In this document: one piece after another, positions 19,857 through 28,944 of the stretch | How the letters are laid out: the number at the start of each line of letters is the position of its first letter | How positions within the stretch are numbered: position 1 is the stretch's first letter | Origin: an uncultured Lysobacteraceae bacterium | GTDB taxonomy: Bacteria > Pseudomonadota > Gammaproteobacteria > Xanthomonadales > Xanthomonadaceae | DNA: 64,000 nt | NCBI GenBank assembly: GCA_946480825.1 | Contig: CAMLLG010000002.1 | Coordinates: 1 to 64,000, forward strand | Direction of reading: 5' to 3' | Translations under genes and position numbers: made by a program | The notes under the pieces: model-generated | What the model was told of the DNA's origin: nothing | What the model saw: only the letters and a program-made list of their open reading frames with translations | Database searches by the model: none

Positions 19857-20543
19857 TCAGCGCGGATCGCCGCTGCGTCGCCGCATCCAGCACGCGATGC
19901 TCAGCCGTTCGCGGGTCGACGGCAGCACTTCGTGTTCGAGTTCGCTCATGAAGCAGACGCTGCCGCCGGCCGGCACCAGATCCACCGCGCCGTCGTGCAG
20001 ATGCAGCCGCAGCGAGCCGCCGTCGTCCGCACGCCAATCGTCGTCGTTGAGATAGCTGACCCACGACACCACGCGGGCGTCGCTGTCGCGGAAGCGGTCG
20101 CGATGCCGCGCGTAGCCGCCGCCGGGCGGATAAGCCGCGTAGTGCGCTTCGGATTCGTCCAGGCCGAGGAACAGGCGGCGATTGAGCGCGATGCGCAGCG
20201 CTTCCATCGATGCGAGGAAGACCTGCGCCGGCGGACCGCAGCGCGTGTCGTCCAGCCACAGGGTCGCATCGGTGCGGATGTCGTCGCGCAGCGCGCGTCC
20301 GGCGCTGCGGCCCACGGCCGCCCGCGTCAGCGCATCCGCGGCCTGCAACCGCCGCAGATCATCGCGCAGGGCCGTGCGCAGGGCCGGATCGGGCCAGCCC
20401 GCGATCCAGCAGGCGCGCCGTTCATGCAGCGCGTCCGCGAGCGTGTCGGCGAACGCATCGGGGAAGGTATTCGCGAAGGTTTCGGACCGCGCAGCGGAAT
20501 CGCGCGAAAAATCGTCGGTGGACAGGACGGGCGGTGCGCGCAT
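19857..20543 (-). CDS. 2OG-Fe(II) oxygenase (prolyl 4-hydroxylase-like)
   Basis: The 228-residue protein has the iron triad His147, Asp149 (YARHRDRF) and His204 (LEHEVLPS), followed by Arg213, which would bind 2-oxoglutarate. The context YPPGGGYARHRD is typical of prolyl-4-hydroxylase-like dioxygenases. The substrate is unknown. The start at 20543 is chosen because earlier in-frame codons encode unlikely sequence. It is convergent with the ATL gene, and its 5' end faces the rhomboid gene. Confidence 0.82.
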   Translation of the reverse strand: MRAPPVLSTDDFSRDSAARSETFANTFPDAFADTLADALHERRACWIAGWPDPALRTALRDDLRRLQAADALTRAAVGRSAGRALRDDIRTDATLWLDDTRCGPPAQVFLASMEALRIALNRRLFLGLDESEAHYAAYPPGGGYARHRDRFRDSDARVVSWVSYLNDDDWRADDGGSLRLHLHDGAVDLVPAGGSVCFMSELEHEVLPSTRERLSIACWMRRRSGDPR

Positions 20544-20613
20544 GCCGGTATCATAGCCGCTGCGTCCCCGACGCGATTCTTCCCCCCGGGAATCATGCCA
20601 CCGAGGATCACGG

Positions 20614-21294
20614 ATGCTCTCCCGATTGCCCCCCGTCACCAAGGTTCTGCTGCTGGCGAACGTACTCGTCTACGTGCTGCAGCTCCTGGTGCCGGAACAC
20701 TTTCTGATGCCGTTCAAGCTCTGGCCGATCGCGCTGGATACCGATCCGTTCTCGCCCACGGCATCGTTCATGCCGTGGCAGCTGGTGACCTATGCCTTCA
20801 TGCATGGTGATCCGCTGCACATCGCGATGAACCTGATCTGCCTGCTGATGTTCGGCGCCGAGCTCGAATCCTACTGGGGCAGTCGTCGCTTCCTCGTGTT
20901 CTACGCCGTCTGCGCGATCGGTGCTGGTCTGTGCCAGGTCGGCGTGGCCACGCTGATGCTGTCGCAGAACGGTTGGCTCTACACGTCGCTGGGCGCTTCG
21001 GGTGGCGTGTTCGGCCTGCTCGCGGGCTATGCGATGGAATTTCCGGATCGCCGTGTCGGCCTGATGTTCCTGCCGGTAATGATGAAGGCGCGGACCCTGG
21101 TGATCATCTTCGCGGTGGCGCAGCTGCTGCTGGCTTTCAGCGGTCTGGAGACCGGCGAGGCGCACTTCGCGCACCTCGGCGGCATGCTGTTCGGCTGGCT
21201 GTTGATCCGCCGCTGGCGCCGCCCGCGGCCGCCGAAGACGCCGGAGCCGCCGAAGCCCAGGAAGCGGCCCTCGCATCTGCGCGTGGTGAAATGA
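20614..21294 (+). CDS. rhomboid family intramembrane serine protease
   Basis: This 226-residue membrane protein has six predicted helices. The catalytic serine is Ser129 in GASGGVFG and the catalytic histidine is His187 in HFAHLGGMLFGW. The HGDPLHIAMNL segment at 64-74 supplies the conserved His/Asn of helix 2. Rhomboids cut substrates within the membrane; the target here is unknown. The C-terminal 30 residues are basic and proline-rich and probably cytoplasmic. Confidence 0.92.
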   Translation: MLSRLPPVTKVLLLANVLVYVLQLLVPEHFLMPFKLWPIALDTDPFSPTASFMPWQLVTYAFMHGDPLHIAMNLICLLMFGAELESYWGSRRFLVFYAVCAIGAGLCQVGVATLMLSQNGWLYTSLGASGGVFGLLAGYAMEFPDRRVGLMFLPVMMKARTLVIIFAVAQLLLAFSGLETGEAHFAHLGGMLFGWLLIRRWRRPRPPKTPEPPKPRKRPSHLRVVK

Positions 21295-21415
21295 GCGACC
21301 GGGTGCGTTCCCCATCGACCTGCGAAGCGGCCGCCGGCCACCGAACCGGCACGGGCGCTGTGGTATGTTCCTGCCCGGGGGATGCGAACCGAGGACAGCG
21401 CGTGGCGAGTCGAGC

Positions 21416-21925
21416 ATGAAGTGGGATCCCTTCACCGTCATCGAGCAGGTGCTCATCCTGCTGGTGATCGCCAGCCAGATCTGGATTTCGATCAAGGTGA
21501 TCATGAATTCGGAGGGCGCCGAGCAGTACGTGCGGATCATGTCGTTCTGCACCGGGTTCCTCGCCTTCCTCATCACCCGTGCGCTGGGCGTGACCTTCGC
21601 CGACCTGATGCTGGTCACGCACGCCCAGGAAAGCCCGCTGGGCATCATCCTGATCGGCGCGATTTTTCCGTTCCTGGTCGGCATCCTGATTTCCGAGGGC
21701 ACCATCATCGCGCTCAAGCTCGGCATGCCGGTGCCGATCCGCATGGTGCTGCTGATCGCGGCCTTCACCCTGTCGCAGGCGGCCTACACCAATTACGTCG
21801 CGCTGGCGTCGAAGATCACCACGCTGGACAAGGCGTTCATTCCGAACCTGTCGTATTCGATCGCGGTCGGGCTGTGGCTGACGTTCCGCTACCGCGACAA
21901 ACAAACGCCCGGCGGCGCGAAATAG
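21416..21925 (+). CDS. hypothetical membrane protein
   Basis: The 169-residue protein has about five hydrophobic segments (VIEQVLILLVIASQIWISIK; ILIGAIFPFLVGILISEG; MVLLIAAFTLSQAAYTNYVA) and a short basic tail. No family is recognised. The ATG at 21416 starts MKWDPFTVIEQ. It is followed by a strong hairpin shared with the convergent Slp-type lipoprotein gene. Confidence 0.75.
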   Translation: MKWDPFTVIEQVLILLVIASQIWISIKVIMNSEGAEQYVRIMSFCTGFLAFLITRALGVTFADLMLVTHAQESPLGIILIGAIFPFLVGILISEGTIIALKLGMPVPIRMVLLIAAFTLSQAAYTNYVALASKITTLDKAFIPNLSYSIAVGLWLTFRYRDKQTPGGAK

Positions 21926-21951
21926 CGGTTCATCGCGCGGCTGCGGACGGC

Positions 21952-21976
21952 AGAACGGCGGCCCTGGGCCGCCGTT
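21952..21976. terminator. bidirectional terminator hairpin
   Basis: An 11-bp perfect stem (GAACGGCGGCC / GGCCGCCGTTC) closes a CTG loop between two convergent genes. There is no long T run, so it may depend on its GC content or on Rho. Its position between two stops supports a terminator role for both strands. Confidence 0.65.
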
Positions 21977-22009
21977 CGCGTCTTCAAATCGCTGTCCTGA
22001 TGGCTGGAC

Positions 22010-22495
22010 TCACCACCAGCCCCACCATGGCCACGGCGACGGACGCGCGATCACTTGCACGCGCTCGCGCACAGGCCACAGATAGACCACGTCGGCGTCC
22101 ACGCGCGGAAAGCGATAGTCGTATTCGCCGACCTTGCGGTTCTCGTAGCCGCCGATGCGGCCGGTGATGGTGAGTTCGCGCTTGTCGGTGAACAGCGCGG
22201 GATCGTAGAAACCGGCGCGGCAGGCGATGAAGCGGCCGCGGGTGTCGTCGCCGGCCCAGTAGGGACGCCCGGACGCGTCGAGACGGGTGGAGAGGACTTC
22301 GAAGCAGGTGCGGTCGGCCAGAGGTTCGGTGCGGACGATCCGGCCGCCCCAGCGCACCACGTTGCCGGTGCTGTCCTGTTCGATCGCCTGATGCGGGGTG
22401 ATCGCGGCGAACTCGCCGCGCAGGGGAACGGCCTGAGTGGCGCAGCCGGCGAGGGCGGCGGCCAGTGCGGCGACGACGAACGTGCGTGTCTGCAT
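22010..22495 (-). CDS. Slp-family outer membrane lipoprotein
   Basis: The 161-residue product starts MQTRTFVVAALAAALAGCATQ, with the lipobox LAGC placing the lipidated cysteine near residue 18. The mature part shows Slp features: VRWGGRIVRTEPLADRTCFE, LDASGRPYW, DTRGRFIACRAGFYDPALF and a YDYRFPRVDADVVYLWP end. Slp proteins are starvation- or stationary-phase-associated lipoproteins of unknown function. The C-terminus is unusually rich in Trp and Pro (PSPWPWWGWW). It may follow tgpA on the same transcript, 17 nt downstream of it. Confidence 0.85.
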   Translation of the reverse strand: MQTRTFVVAALAAALAGCATQAVPLRGEFAAITPHQAIEQDSTGNVVRWGGRIVRTEPLADRTCFEVLSTRLDASGRPYWAGDDTRGRFIACRAGFYDPALFTDKRELTITGRIGGYENRKVGEYDYRFPRVDADVVYLWPVRERVQVIARPSPWPWWGWW

Positions 22496-22512
22496 GAGAG
22501 TCTCCGGAAGAT

Positions 22513-24474
22513 TCAGGGGCGGTGCCTGCGCAGGTCGCGGATGAGGCCATTCGCGTCGGTCAGACCGCCATGGTCGCGAGCGTACCGCCAATCGACGAAA
22601 CGCGCGCTGAGGCCGCGCAATTCTTGCGCATCCGGACGCGCCGCGGCCACCCGCGCCGCCCAGACCCCGGCCGGCTCGTGCGGTTCGCGGCCCAGACCGA
22701 GGCGCCGGTAGCGACGTTCCAGCCGCCGCCAGGCGCGCAGCACCGGATCTTTCTCGCGTTCCTGGCGGGTGGTGAGCCAGAGCATGCCGGCCAGGGCCAG
22801 CACGGTCGCGATCACGAACAACTGGATCAGCCGCGCCGAATCCAGATCCGGCACGCCGAACGATTCCAGCAGTTTGCGCTGGCGGGCGGCGTTGTAGCCG
22901 AGCACGAAGTCGTTCCAGCCGCGGCGCAGCCAGTCGCCGATGTCGAACACCGGCGCGAGGCCGGAAAAACCGCCCAGCGCGCCCGGGCGGCGATCGTCGA
23001 TGGTGTCGTAGATGCGTTCCGGCGCCACCGCGGCGGTCGGGTCCACGCGTACCCAGCCGCGGCCGTCCAGCCAGACCTCGGCCCAGGCATGGGCATCGGA
23101 ACGGCGCACCAGCCAGTAGCCGCCGACGGGATTGCGGTAGCCGCCGACGTAGCCGGTGACCACCCGCGCGGGAATGCCGGAGGCCCGCATCAGAACCACG
23201 AACGCGCTGCTGAAGTGTTCGCAGAAGCCGGCCTGCTCGTCGAACAGGAATTCGTCGACGCTGTGCCGGCCCAGCAGCGGTGTGTCGAGGGTGTAGACGA
23301 AGTCGGTCCGCACCCAGTCCAGTGCGCGCTTGACGATGGCCGTGTCGTTCACTCGGTTCGACGGCCCCGCTTCACGGCGCCAGCGCTGCGCCAACGCCTG
23401 CGTGCGCGGGTTGTAGTCGCGCGGCAGACGCAGGGCGAGTTTGCGCAACGCCGGGTGCAGCTCCTGTTCCAACCGGGTCTGCGGGGCCGAAGTCATCCGC
23501 CAGCGGGTGACCGCGGTCAGCGATTGCCGGCTGCGCAGGCTGAAATCCTTGTACAGCCGCGCACCGGTCGGCGCGGCCAGCGGCAGTTCCAGCGCGACCA
23601 GTTGGTTGCGATCGGTGGGCTCGATCTCGAGTTCATAGGTGTAGCGCTTCGGCCCGGGCACCGCCTCGCCGTTGCCGATCCCCCACGACCATTCCACCGC
23701 CGTCCAGGTGCGGCCGTCGAAGTCCCACAGCACCGGTCCGCGCCAATACATCTGCGACTGCGGCGGTGCCTCGCCGAAGAAGGTCACGCGCAGCGCGGGG
23801 CTGTCGTCGGCGATGATGTCGATCCAGTCGCCCGGCGACATCCGGTCGGACAAGCCCGGTCGCGTCAGCGCACGCTCGGGCACGCCCCACATCGGCGACG
23901 AGAAGCGCGGGAACAGCCAGAACACGACCATCGCCAGCGGCAGACCGATCGCGATCATCCGCGCGACCGCGACGAAACGCCGCCAAGGCCGGCCCTCCGC
24001 TGCGCGGTCGCCGACTTCCACTTCCGACAGTTTCAGCAGCGCCGCCAGCACCGCCAGCGCGGCGAGCAGGCCCAGCACCAGCGTCCGTGGGCCCTGATCC
24101 AGCAGAAAGGTCGCGAACGGCGCGAACAGCGCGAACCCCAGCAGACTGCGCGCATCGCGCAGGGTGCGCATTTCGACCGGCTTGAGCGCCAGCATCGTCG
24201 CGAGCAGTGCGCAGCCGGTGTCGCGGCCGAAGCGGAAGCCGTAGAGCGTCAGCACCGTGCCCAGCAGGGCGAGGATCAGGACCAGCCGCAGCCAGGTCGG
24301 CGCGCGGCCTTCGCGGGCGAGCATCGGAATGGCCAGCGCGACCGCGGCGATGCCGAGCGCCAGCGTGCCGGGCACCTGCAGCAGCAGCGGCAACAGACAG
24401 GCGGCCGCGGCCGCCAGCGACCAGCGCCGGGCAACGGGTTCCAATGGCGGCGCTTCGGGTCTGGAACGTGTCAT
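22513..24474 (-). CDS. tgpA: transglutaminase TgpA-like membrane protein (DUF3488)
   Basis: The 653-residue protein has an N-terminal block of about seven helices (DUF3488), a periplasmic transglutaminase domain and one C-terminal helix near residue 560. The catalytic Cys418 lies in AGFCEHFSSAFV, His462 in SDAHAWAEVWLDGRGW, and an Asp follows in VRVDPT. In Pseudomonas aeruginosa the homologue TgpA is needed for viability and acts on the periplasmic side. The start is 4 nt beyond the DUF58 stop; the alternative start at 24486 would overlap it. It closes a moxR-DUF58-tgpA operon. Confidence 0.9.
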   Translation of the reverse strand: MTRSRPEAPPLEPVARRWSLAAAAACLLPLLLQVPGTLALGIAAVALAIPMLAREGRAPTWLRLVLILALLGTVLTLYGFRFGRDTGCALLATMLALKPVEMRTLRDARSLLGFALFAPFATFLLDQGPRTLVLGLLAALAVLAALLKLSEVEVGDRAAEGRPWRRFVAVARMIAIGLPLAMVVFWLFPRFSSPMWGVPERALTRPGLSDRMSPGDWIDIIADDSPALRVTFFGEAPPQSQMYWRGPVLWDFDGRTWTAVEWSWGIGNGEAVPGPKRYTYELEIEPTDRNQLVALELPLAAPTGARLYKDFSLRSRQSLTAVTRWRMTSAPQTRLEQELHPALRKLALRLPRDYNPRTQALAQRWRREAGPSNRVNDTAIVKRALDWVRTDFVYTLDTPLLGRHSVDEFLFDEQAGFCEHFSSAFVVLMRASGIPARVVTGYVGGYRNPVGGYWLVRRSDAHAWAEVWLDGRGWVRVDPTAAVAPERIYDTIDDRRPGALGGFSGLAPVFDIGDWLRRGWNDFVLGYNAARQRKLLESFGVPDLDSARLIQLFVIATVLALAGMLWLTTRQEREKDPVLRAWRRLERRYRRLGLGREPHEPAGVWAARVAAARPDAQELRGLSARFVDWRYARDHGGLTDANGLIRDLRRHRP

Positions 24475-24478
24475 TGCT

Positions 24479-25450
24479 TCAGCCACGGGCGTCCGGCATC
24501 AGCGCCAGCGCCTTCAGACAGGCGTGGCGATGGGATGCGCCCTGCGCGGGGCCCAGCGCAGGTTGCCCGGGCAGGACCAGGCGATAGCGTCGACCGTCGC
24601 GTTCGGCCTCGTCCACCCAGCGCGCGAGCCGACGGATGCGCGCTTCGTGGGGCAGGGTGGCGAGCGCGCGCCAGTCGAGGTCGATATCGGCGCCCCGCGG
24701 CTGTTCGTATTCGCGCACCATCAGCTCGTCGCGCCGCGCCGACGGCTTCCACGCGATGGCCCGGCGCGAATCGCCGCGACGGTAGCTGCGCAGGTGATGC
24801 ACATCGTCGCCCGAGGGATGCATGCGCGCGATCGCGCGATCGCCGCCGCCTTCGGGCAACGGCGGGCCCTGCGTCTCGGGTGTCGGGTACACCAGGAGCG
24901 GGCGATCGGGCCAGACATAGCTCCACGCCACCACCAGCCCGAGCGGTCGGGTGGTCGATATCCGCAGGCGTTCCGGTTCCAGCCAGCCGCGGCGTTCGGT
25001 GGGGAGTTCGATCGTCGCCTCGCCCGAGCCGTGCTGCAGCGAAAAGAACGTGGCGTGCGCGCCGCAGGCGATGCGCAGGCCGCGGCGTTCGCGTCCGGGC
25101 TCGGCGCGGGCGTGGATGCGCAACTGCAGCGGCTTGCCGGCGCTTACCGGGTCGGCGCCGATCGCCACGATCCGCAGCCCCGACAACTGCAGGTGCGCCG
25201 CGAACAGCCCGGTGTGCGCCGCGCCGGCCAACAGCAAGGCCAGCATCAGCGCCGGATTGTTGTTGTAGTTCAGCGCGCCCAGCAGCATCGCCGAGATCAG
25301 CACGGCGAAGAACAGGCCGAAGCCGGTGGGCAGCACGTAGATGCGCCGGCGGTCGAACCGCACCGGCAGCGCTTCCGGCGCGCGCGGCCTCACCCATCGC
25401 GCGACGCGACGTTCGATCCTGCCGCCCAGCGCGCCCTCGGCGCCGCTCAT
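24479..25450 (-). CDS. DUF58 domain-containing protein
   Basis: This 323-residue protein has two N-terminal helices (about 42-90) and then the DUF58 domain with its signature HPSGDDVHHLRSYRRGDSRR and AIAWKPSARRDELMVREYEQ. The region after that is VWA-like. DUF58 proteins are nearly always encoded next to a MoxR ATPase and are thought to be its clients or adaptors. It starts 8 nt after moxR ends. Confidence 0.9.
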   Translation of the reverse strand: MSGAEGALGGRIERRVARWVRPRAPEALPVRFDRRRIYVLPTGFGLFFAVLISAMLLGALNYNNNPALMLALLLAGAAHTGLFAAHLQLSGLRIVAIGADPVSAGKPLQLRIHARAEPGRERRGLRIACGAHATFFSLQHGSGEATIELPTERRGWLEPERLRISTTRPLGLVVAWSYVWPDRPLLVYPTPETQGPPLPEGGGDRAIARMHPSGDDVHHLRSYRRGDSRRAIAWKPSARRDELMVREYEQPRGADIDLDWRALATLPHEARIRRLARWVDEAERDGRRYRLVLPGQPALGPAQGASHRHACLKALALMPDARG

Positions 25451-25458
25451 CGTGCGCG

Positions 25459-26385
25459 TCAGTCCACGGGAACCGCGTGGAGAATCGATTTCGCCAGCGT
25501 CGCGCCGTCGCCGCTGTCGGCATCGGGCACCAATCGATGCGCCGCGACCGCGATGAAGAGCGTCTGCACGTCTTCGGGCAGCGCGTGCGCGCGACCGAGC
25601 AGCAGCGCATGCGCACGCGCGGCGCGCAACAGCGCCAGACCGGCACGCGGCGACAGCCCCACGCGCACGCCCGGATGGTGACGACTGCGCGCGAGCAGGG
25701 TCTGCACGTAAGCCACCAGCGCGTCGCTGGCGTGCACTTCGCTCACCGCATTGCGCAGTGCGCGCACATCGTCTGCGCTCAGTACCGCCTCGCTGCGCGC
25801 GATGAGATCGCGGCGGTCGCTGCCGGCGAGCAGCGCGCGTTCGGCGTCCTCCGGCGGATAGCCCAGATGCAGGCGCAGCAGGAAGCGGTCGAGCTGCGAA
25901 TCGGGCAGGGGATAGGTACCGGAGAGATCCACCGGGTTCTGGGTGGCGATCACGAAGAACGGGTCCGGCAGCGGATGGGTGATGCCGTCGACGGTGACCT
26001 GATGCTCGGCCATCGCTTCCAGCAGCGCGCTCTGGGTGCGCGGCGGCGCACGGTTGATCTCGTCCGCCAGCAACACCTGGGCGAACACCGGGCCCGGATG
26101 GAACTGGAAGCTCCTGGCCTGGGCGTCGAACACCGATACGCCGACGATGTCCGAGGGCAGCAGGTCGGAGGTGAACTGCACACGCTGGAAGCCGAGACCC
26201 AAGGTCGCCGCCAGCGCATGCGCCAGCGTGGTCTTGCCCAGTCCGGGCAGATCCTCGATCAGGACGTGTCCGTCCGACAGCAGTCCGACGAAGGCCAGGC
26301 GCACCTCGTGCGGTTTGCCCAGCACCAGCTGGTTGACCTGCGCCTGGGCGCGCTTGAGGGCGTCGTGCAGGCGGTCGTTTAGCAT
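25459..26385 (-). CDS. MoxR family AAA+ ATPase
   Basis: The 308-residue AAA+ protein has Walker A DLPGLGKTT (45-53), Walker B VLLADEINRAPP (Asp108-Glu109) and the sensor-1 region VIATQNPVDLSGTYPLPDSQ. A C-terminal lid domain completes it. MoxR proteins act as chaperone-like ATPases for maturing partner proteins, here presumably the DUF58 and transglutaminase proteins downstream. It is the first gene of the operon and diverges from the GT39-like gene across 110 nt. Confidence 0.93.
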   Translation of the reverse strand: MLNDRLHDALKRAQAQVNQLVLGKPHEVRLAFVGLLSDGHVLIEDLPGLGKTTLAHALAATLGLGFQRVQFTSDLLPSDIVGVSVFDAQARSFQFHPGPVFAQVLLADEINRAPPRTQSALLEAMAEHQVTVDGITHPLPDPFFVIATQNPVDLSGTYPLPDSQLDRFLLRLHLGYPPEDAERALLAGSDRRDLIARSEAVLSADDVRALRNAVSEVHASDALVAYVQTLLARSRHHPGVRVGLSPRAGLALLRAARAHALLLGRAHALPEDVQTLFIAVAAHRLVPDADSGDGATLAKSILHAVPVD

Positions 26386-26495
26386 GTGCGGGACTTGCGG
26401 CTGGGCGTCACGGGGCTCTCCTGGGCGGACATGAGTCGAGCAAGCACGGTTCGACGGTTCGAACGATCATCACGGCAGTGTAGCGAGAGTACGCA

Positions 26496-28355
26496 TTGAA
26501 ACAGCAGGTGGATTCGGCGAAGCGGACCTTCATCGCGCTCTGGGCGGCGGCGACGCTGTGCAAGTGCGTGTTGGTCTGGCATGTGCCGCTGTTCGTGGAT
26601 GAAGCGTTCTACTGGCAGGAAGGCCGGCATCCGGCCTGGGCGTATTCGGATCTGCCCGGACTCACCGCATGGTTGACGCGGCTGGGCGTCGAACTCGGCG
26701 GACATGGGCTGTTCGGGTTGCGTTGGCCGTTCCTGGCGATCGCCGCGGCGCTGCCGTGGTGGATCGTCGTCATCGCGCGGCGCGAGACCGGTGCGACTCA
26801 CGCCTGGACGGCAGGCTCGCTGGCCGTGCTGTTGCCGCTGCTGGGCACGCTCGGTGTGCTGGCTTTGCCGGACGTGCCGCTGGCGCTGGCCACGGTGCTG
26901 TGCCTCGATGCCGGGACCCGGCTGCTGCGCGGCGCGGGATGGGGCGCCGTCGCGCTGCTCGCCGCGGGGCTCGCGATCGGCGGGCTCACGCATTACCGCT
27001 TCATCGCGGTGATCGGCGTCGGCATCGTCGTGCTGTCGATGCTGCCCGAAGGGCGGGGCGCGCTGCGCGACGTGCGGGTCTGGGGCGCGGTGTCGATCGG
27101 CGCGCTCGCGTGGTTGCCGTTGTTGCTGTGGAATCTCGACAACGCCGATGCCGGCCTGCGTTTCCAGCTCGTCGACCGTCATCCGTGGGCCTTCCATCCC
27201 GATGGTGTCGTGTTCGTGGCGGTGCAGGCCGCCTGCGTCACACCATTGCTGCTGTGGGCGCTGATGCGCGCGGGTGTCGCGCAGCGCACGCCGGCATCGC
27301 CGCCCGGGCGGCGTTATCTCGCGTGGGCGGGTCTGCTGGTGTTGCTGGGCTTCTTCCTGCTCGGCTTTTTCGCCGACAGCGAACGCGTGAGTTTCCATTG
27401 GCCGTTGCCGGCGTATCTCGCGCTGCTGCCGCTGGCGCCGCTGGCGATCGAACGTTGGCCGGCGTTCGCGCGCCGCGCGCTGTGGGCGCTGGCGGCGCCG
27501 GGATTGCTCGCTGGCCTGGGTTACTACGCCGCAGTGTCGTCGCCCGCGCTGCGCGCGCGCGCGGCCGACAGCAAATGGTATCCGTCGAATTTCGCCGGCT
27601 GGGACGTGTTGGCGCGCGAGGTCGAGAAGACGCGCGCGGCGATGCCTGCGAGAACGACGCTGCTGGCCGACAATTTCAAGGTCGGCGCGGAGCTGGGTTT
27701 CGCGTTCGACGATCCGCGCATCGCGGTGCTCGACCACCCGTTGAACGCGCATCACGGCCGCGCGCCGCAGTTGCGCCTGTGGGGTCTGCACAGCGATGGT
27801 CGCGATCGAGGTGATGCGTCGCCGCGGTTGCTGGTCGTCGGTGCCGCCGATGTCGAGTACAAGCATCAGCTGCGGCGCTGGCACGACCTGTGCGCGATGG
27901 TCGGCCCGCTGCCGCCGCCCCGGGTGCTCAACATCGACGGAGGACGCCAGCGGTTCCTGTTGTTCGCGCTGACCGGTTCGCGCGGCGAAGGGCCGTGCGT
28001 CGCGCCGGCGATGGCGTGGATCGATGCGCCGGAAGCGGGCGCGGTCGTGGCCCGGCGTGTCGCGCTGCAGGGCTGGGCGTTCAAGGACGGCGCGGGTCTG
28101 TCGAAGGTCGAGGTGTTGGTCGACGGTGCGGTCGCGGCCACCGCGGACTACGGTATGCCGCGTCCCGAGGTGGTCGGTTTCTGGCGCAAATGGCGCGAAG
28201 GCGGTTCCACCGATCCGCAGCAGCCGCACGTGGGCTTCCGTGCCGACATCGATCTCGGTGTGCGCGGGCCCGGGGCGTATCGGATCGGTCTGCGGCTCCA
28301 CGGCCGCGACGGCAGCGTCGAGGATTGGCCGGAGCGGACGGTGGTGGTGCGATGA
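26496..28355 (+). CDS. GT39-like membrane glycosyltransferase with C-terminal Ig-like domain
   Basis: The 619-residue protein has an N-terminal acidic pair, Asp35-Glu36 in PLFVDEAFYWQEG, in the first periplasmic loop as in PMT/ArnT enzymes, and 10-11 helices to about residue 350. Such enzymes use lipid-linked sugars. A soluble tail follows; residues about 505-619 (MAWIDAPEAGAVVARRVALQ onwards) look like a bacterial Ig-like domain. No ATG precedes the first conserved residues, so a TTG start at 26496 (or GTG at 26508) must be used. Substrate and acceptor are unknown. Confidence 0.78.
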   Translation: MKQQVDSAKRTFIALWAAATLCKCVLVWHVPLFVDEAFYWQEGRHPAWAYSDLPGLTAWLTRLGVELGGHGLFGLRWPFLAIAAALPWWIVVIARRETGATHAWTAGSLAVLLPLLGTLGVLALPDVPLALATVLCLDAGTRLLRGAGWGAVALLAAGLAIGGLTHYRFIAVIGVGIVVLSMLPEGRGALRDVRVWGAVSIGALAWLPLLLWNLDNADAGLRFQLVDRHPWAFHPDGVVFVAVQAACVTPLLLWALMRAGVAQRTPASPPGRRYLAWAGLLVLLGFFLLGFFADSERVSFHWPLPAYLALLPLAPLAIERWPAFARRALWALAAPGLLAGLGYYAAVSSPALRARAADSKWYPSNFAGWDVLAREVEKTRAAMPARTTLLADNFKVGAELGFAFDDPRIAVLDHPLNAHHGRAPQLRLWGLHSDGRDRGDASPRLLVVGAADVEYKHQLRRWHDLCAMVGPLPPPRVLNIDGGRQRFLLFALTGSRGEGPCVAPAMAWIDAPEAGAVVARRVALQGWAFKDGAGLSKVEVLVDGAVAATADYGMPRPEVVGFWRKWREGGSTDPQQPHVGFRADIDLGVRGPGAYRIGLRLHGRDGSVEDWPERTVVVR

Positions 28356-28361
28356 CGGTGC

Positions 28362-28937
28362 TCAGGGCACCGCGAAGCCCGCCTCGCGCAGCAATCGCGC
28401 GGTAGCGATCATCGGCAGACCGATCAATGCGGTCGGATCGCGATTCTCGATCGCCTCGAACAGCGCGATGCCGAGACCTTCGCATTTGAAACTGCCGGCG
28501 CAGTCGAGCGGGCGTTCGCGTTCGACATAGCGCGCGATCTCGTCGCCGCTCAATGTCCGGAAACGCACGGTGGTGATATCGAGCGCCTCCAAACGCCGCC
28601 CATCCGGACCTGCGAGGCACAGCGCCGTCAGGAACCGGACCTCGCGACCGGACATCGACCGCAACTGCGCGATGGCGTTGCCCGTCGTGCCGGGTTTCCC
28701 CAGCGCCCGGCCATCCAACTCGGCGACCTGATCCGAGCCGATCACCCATGCCGGGCCCACGGTGGCGGCGATCGCTTCGGCCTTGGCCCGCGCCAGCCGA
28801 ACGGCGAGCGTCTGTGGTGCCTCGCCAGGCCGCGGGGATTCGTCGACGTCCGGTCGTGCGGTTGCGAAAGGCAGACCCAGGCGTTCGAGCAATGCCTGCC
28901 GATAGACCGAGGTCGAAGCGAGGATCAGGCCGGGCAT
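28362..28937 (-). CDS. Maf-family nucleotide pyrophosphatase (YceF-type)
   Basis: The 191-residue protein has ILASTSVYRQALLERLGLPF, GSDQVAELDGRALGKPG (catalytic Asp in SDQ) and DCAGSFKCEGLGIALFE. These mark the YceF subgroup, which hydrolyses 7-methyl-GTP and related noncanonical nucleotides. The ATG at 28937 is preferred to the codon at 28967. A maf gene opposite yceD-rpmF is a common arrangement in gammaproteobacteria. The stop lies 6 nt from that of the convergent GT39-like gene. Confidence 0.92.
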   Translation of the reverse strand: MPGLILASTSVYRQALLERLGLPFATARPDVDESPRPGEAPQTLAVRLARAKAEAIAATVGPAWVIGSDQVAELDGRALGKPGTTGNAIAQLRSMSGREVRFLTALCLAGPDGRRLEALDITTVRFRTLSGDEIARYVERERPLDCAGSFKCEGLGIALFEAIENRDPTALIGLPMIATARLLREAGFAVP

Positions 28938-28944
28938 CGCGGCG

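Noticed and set aside
22522..26382. Very long plus-strand open frame opposite tgpA-DUF58-moxR
   Set aside because: It is a GC-driven antisense frame. The minus-strand frames carry clear catalytic motifs and family lengths, while this one is Arg/Gln/His-rich without any domain.
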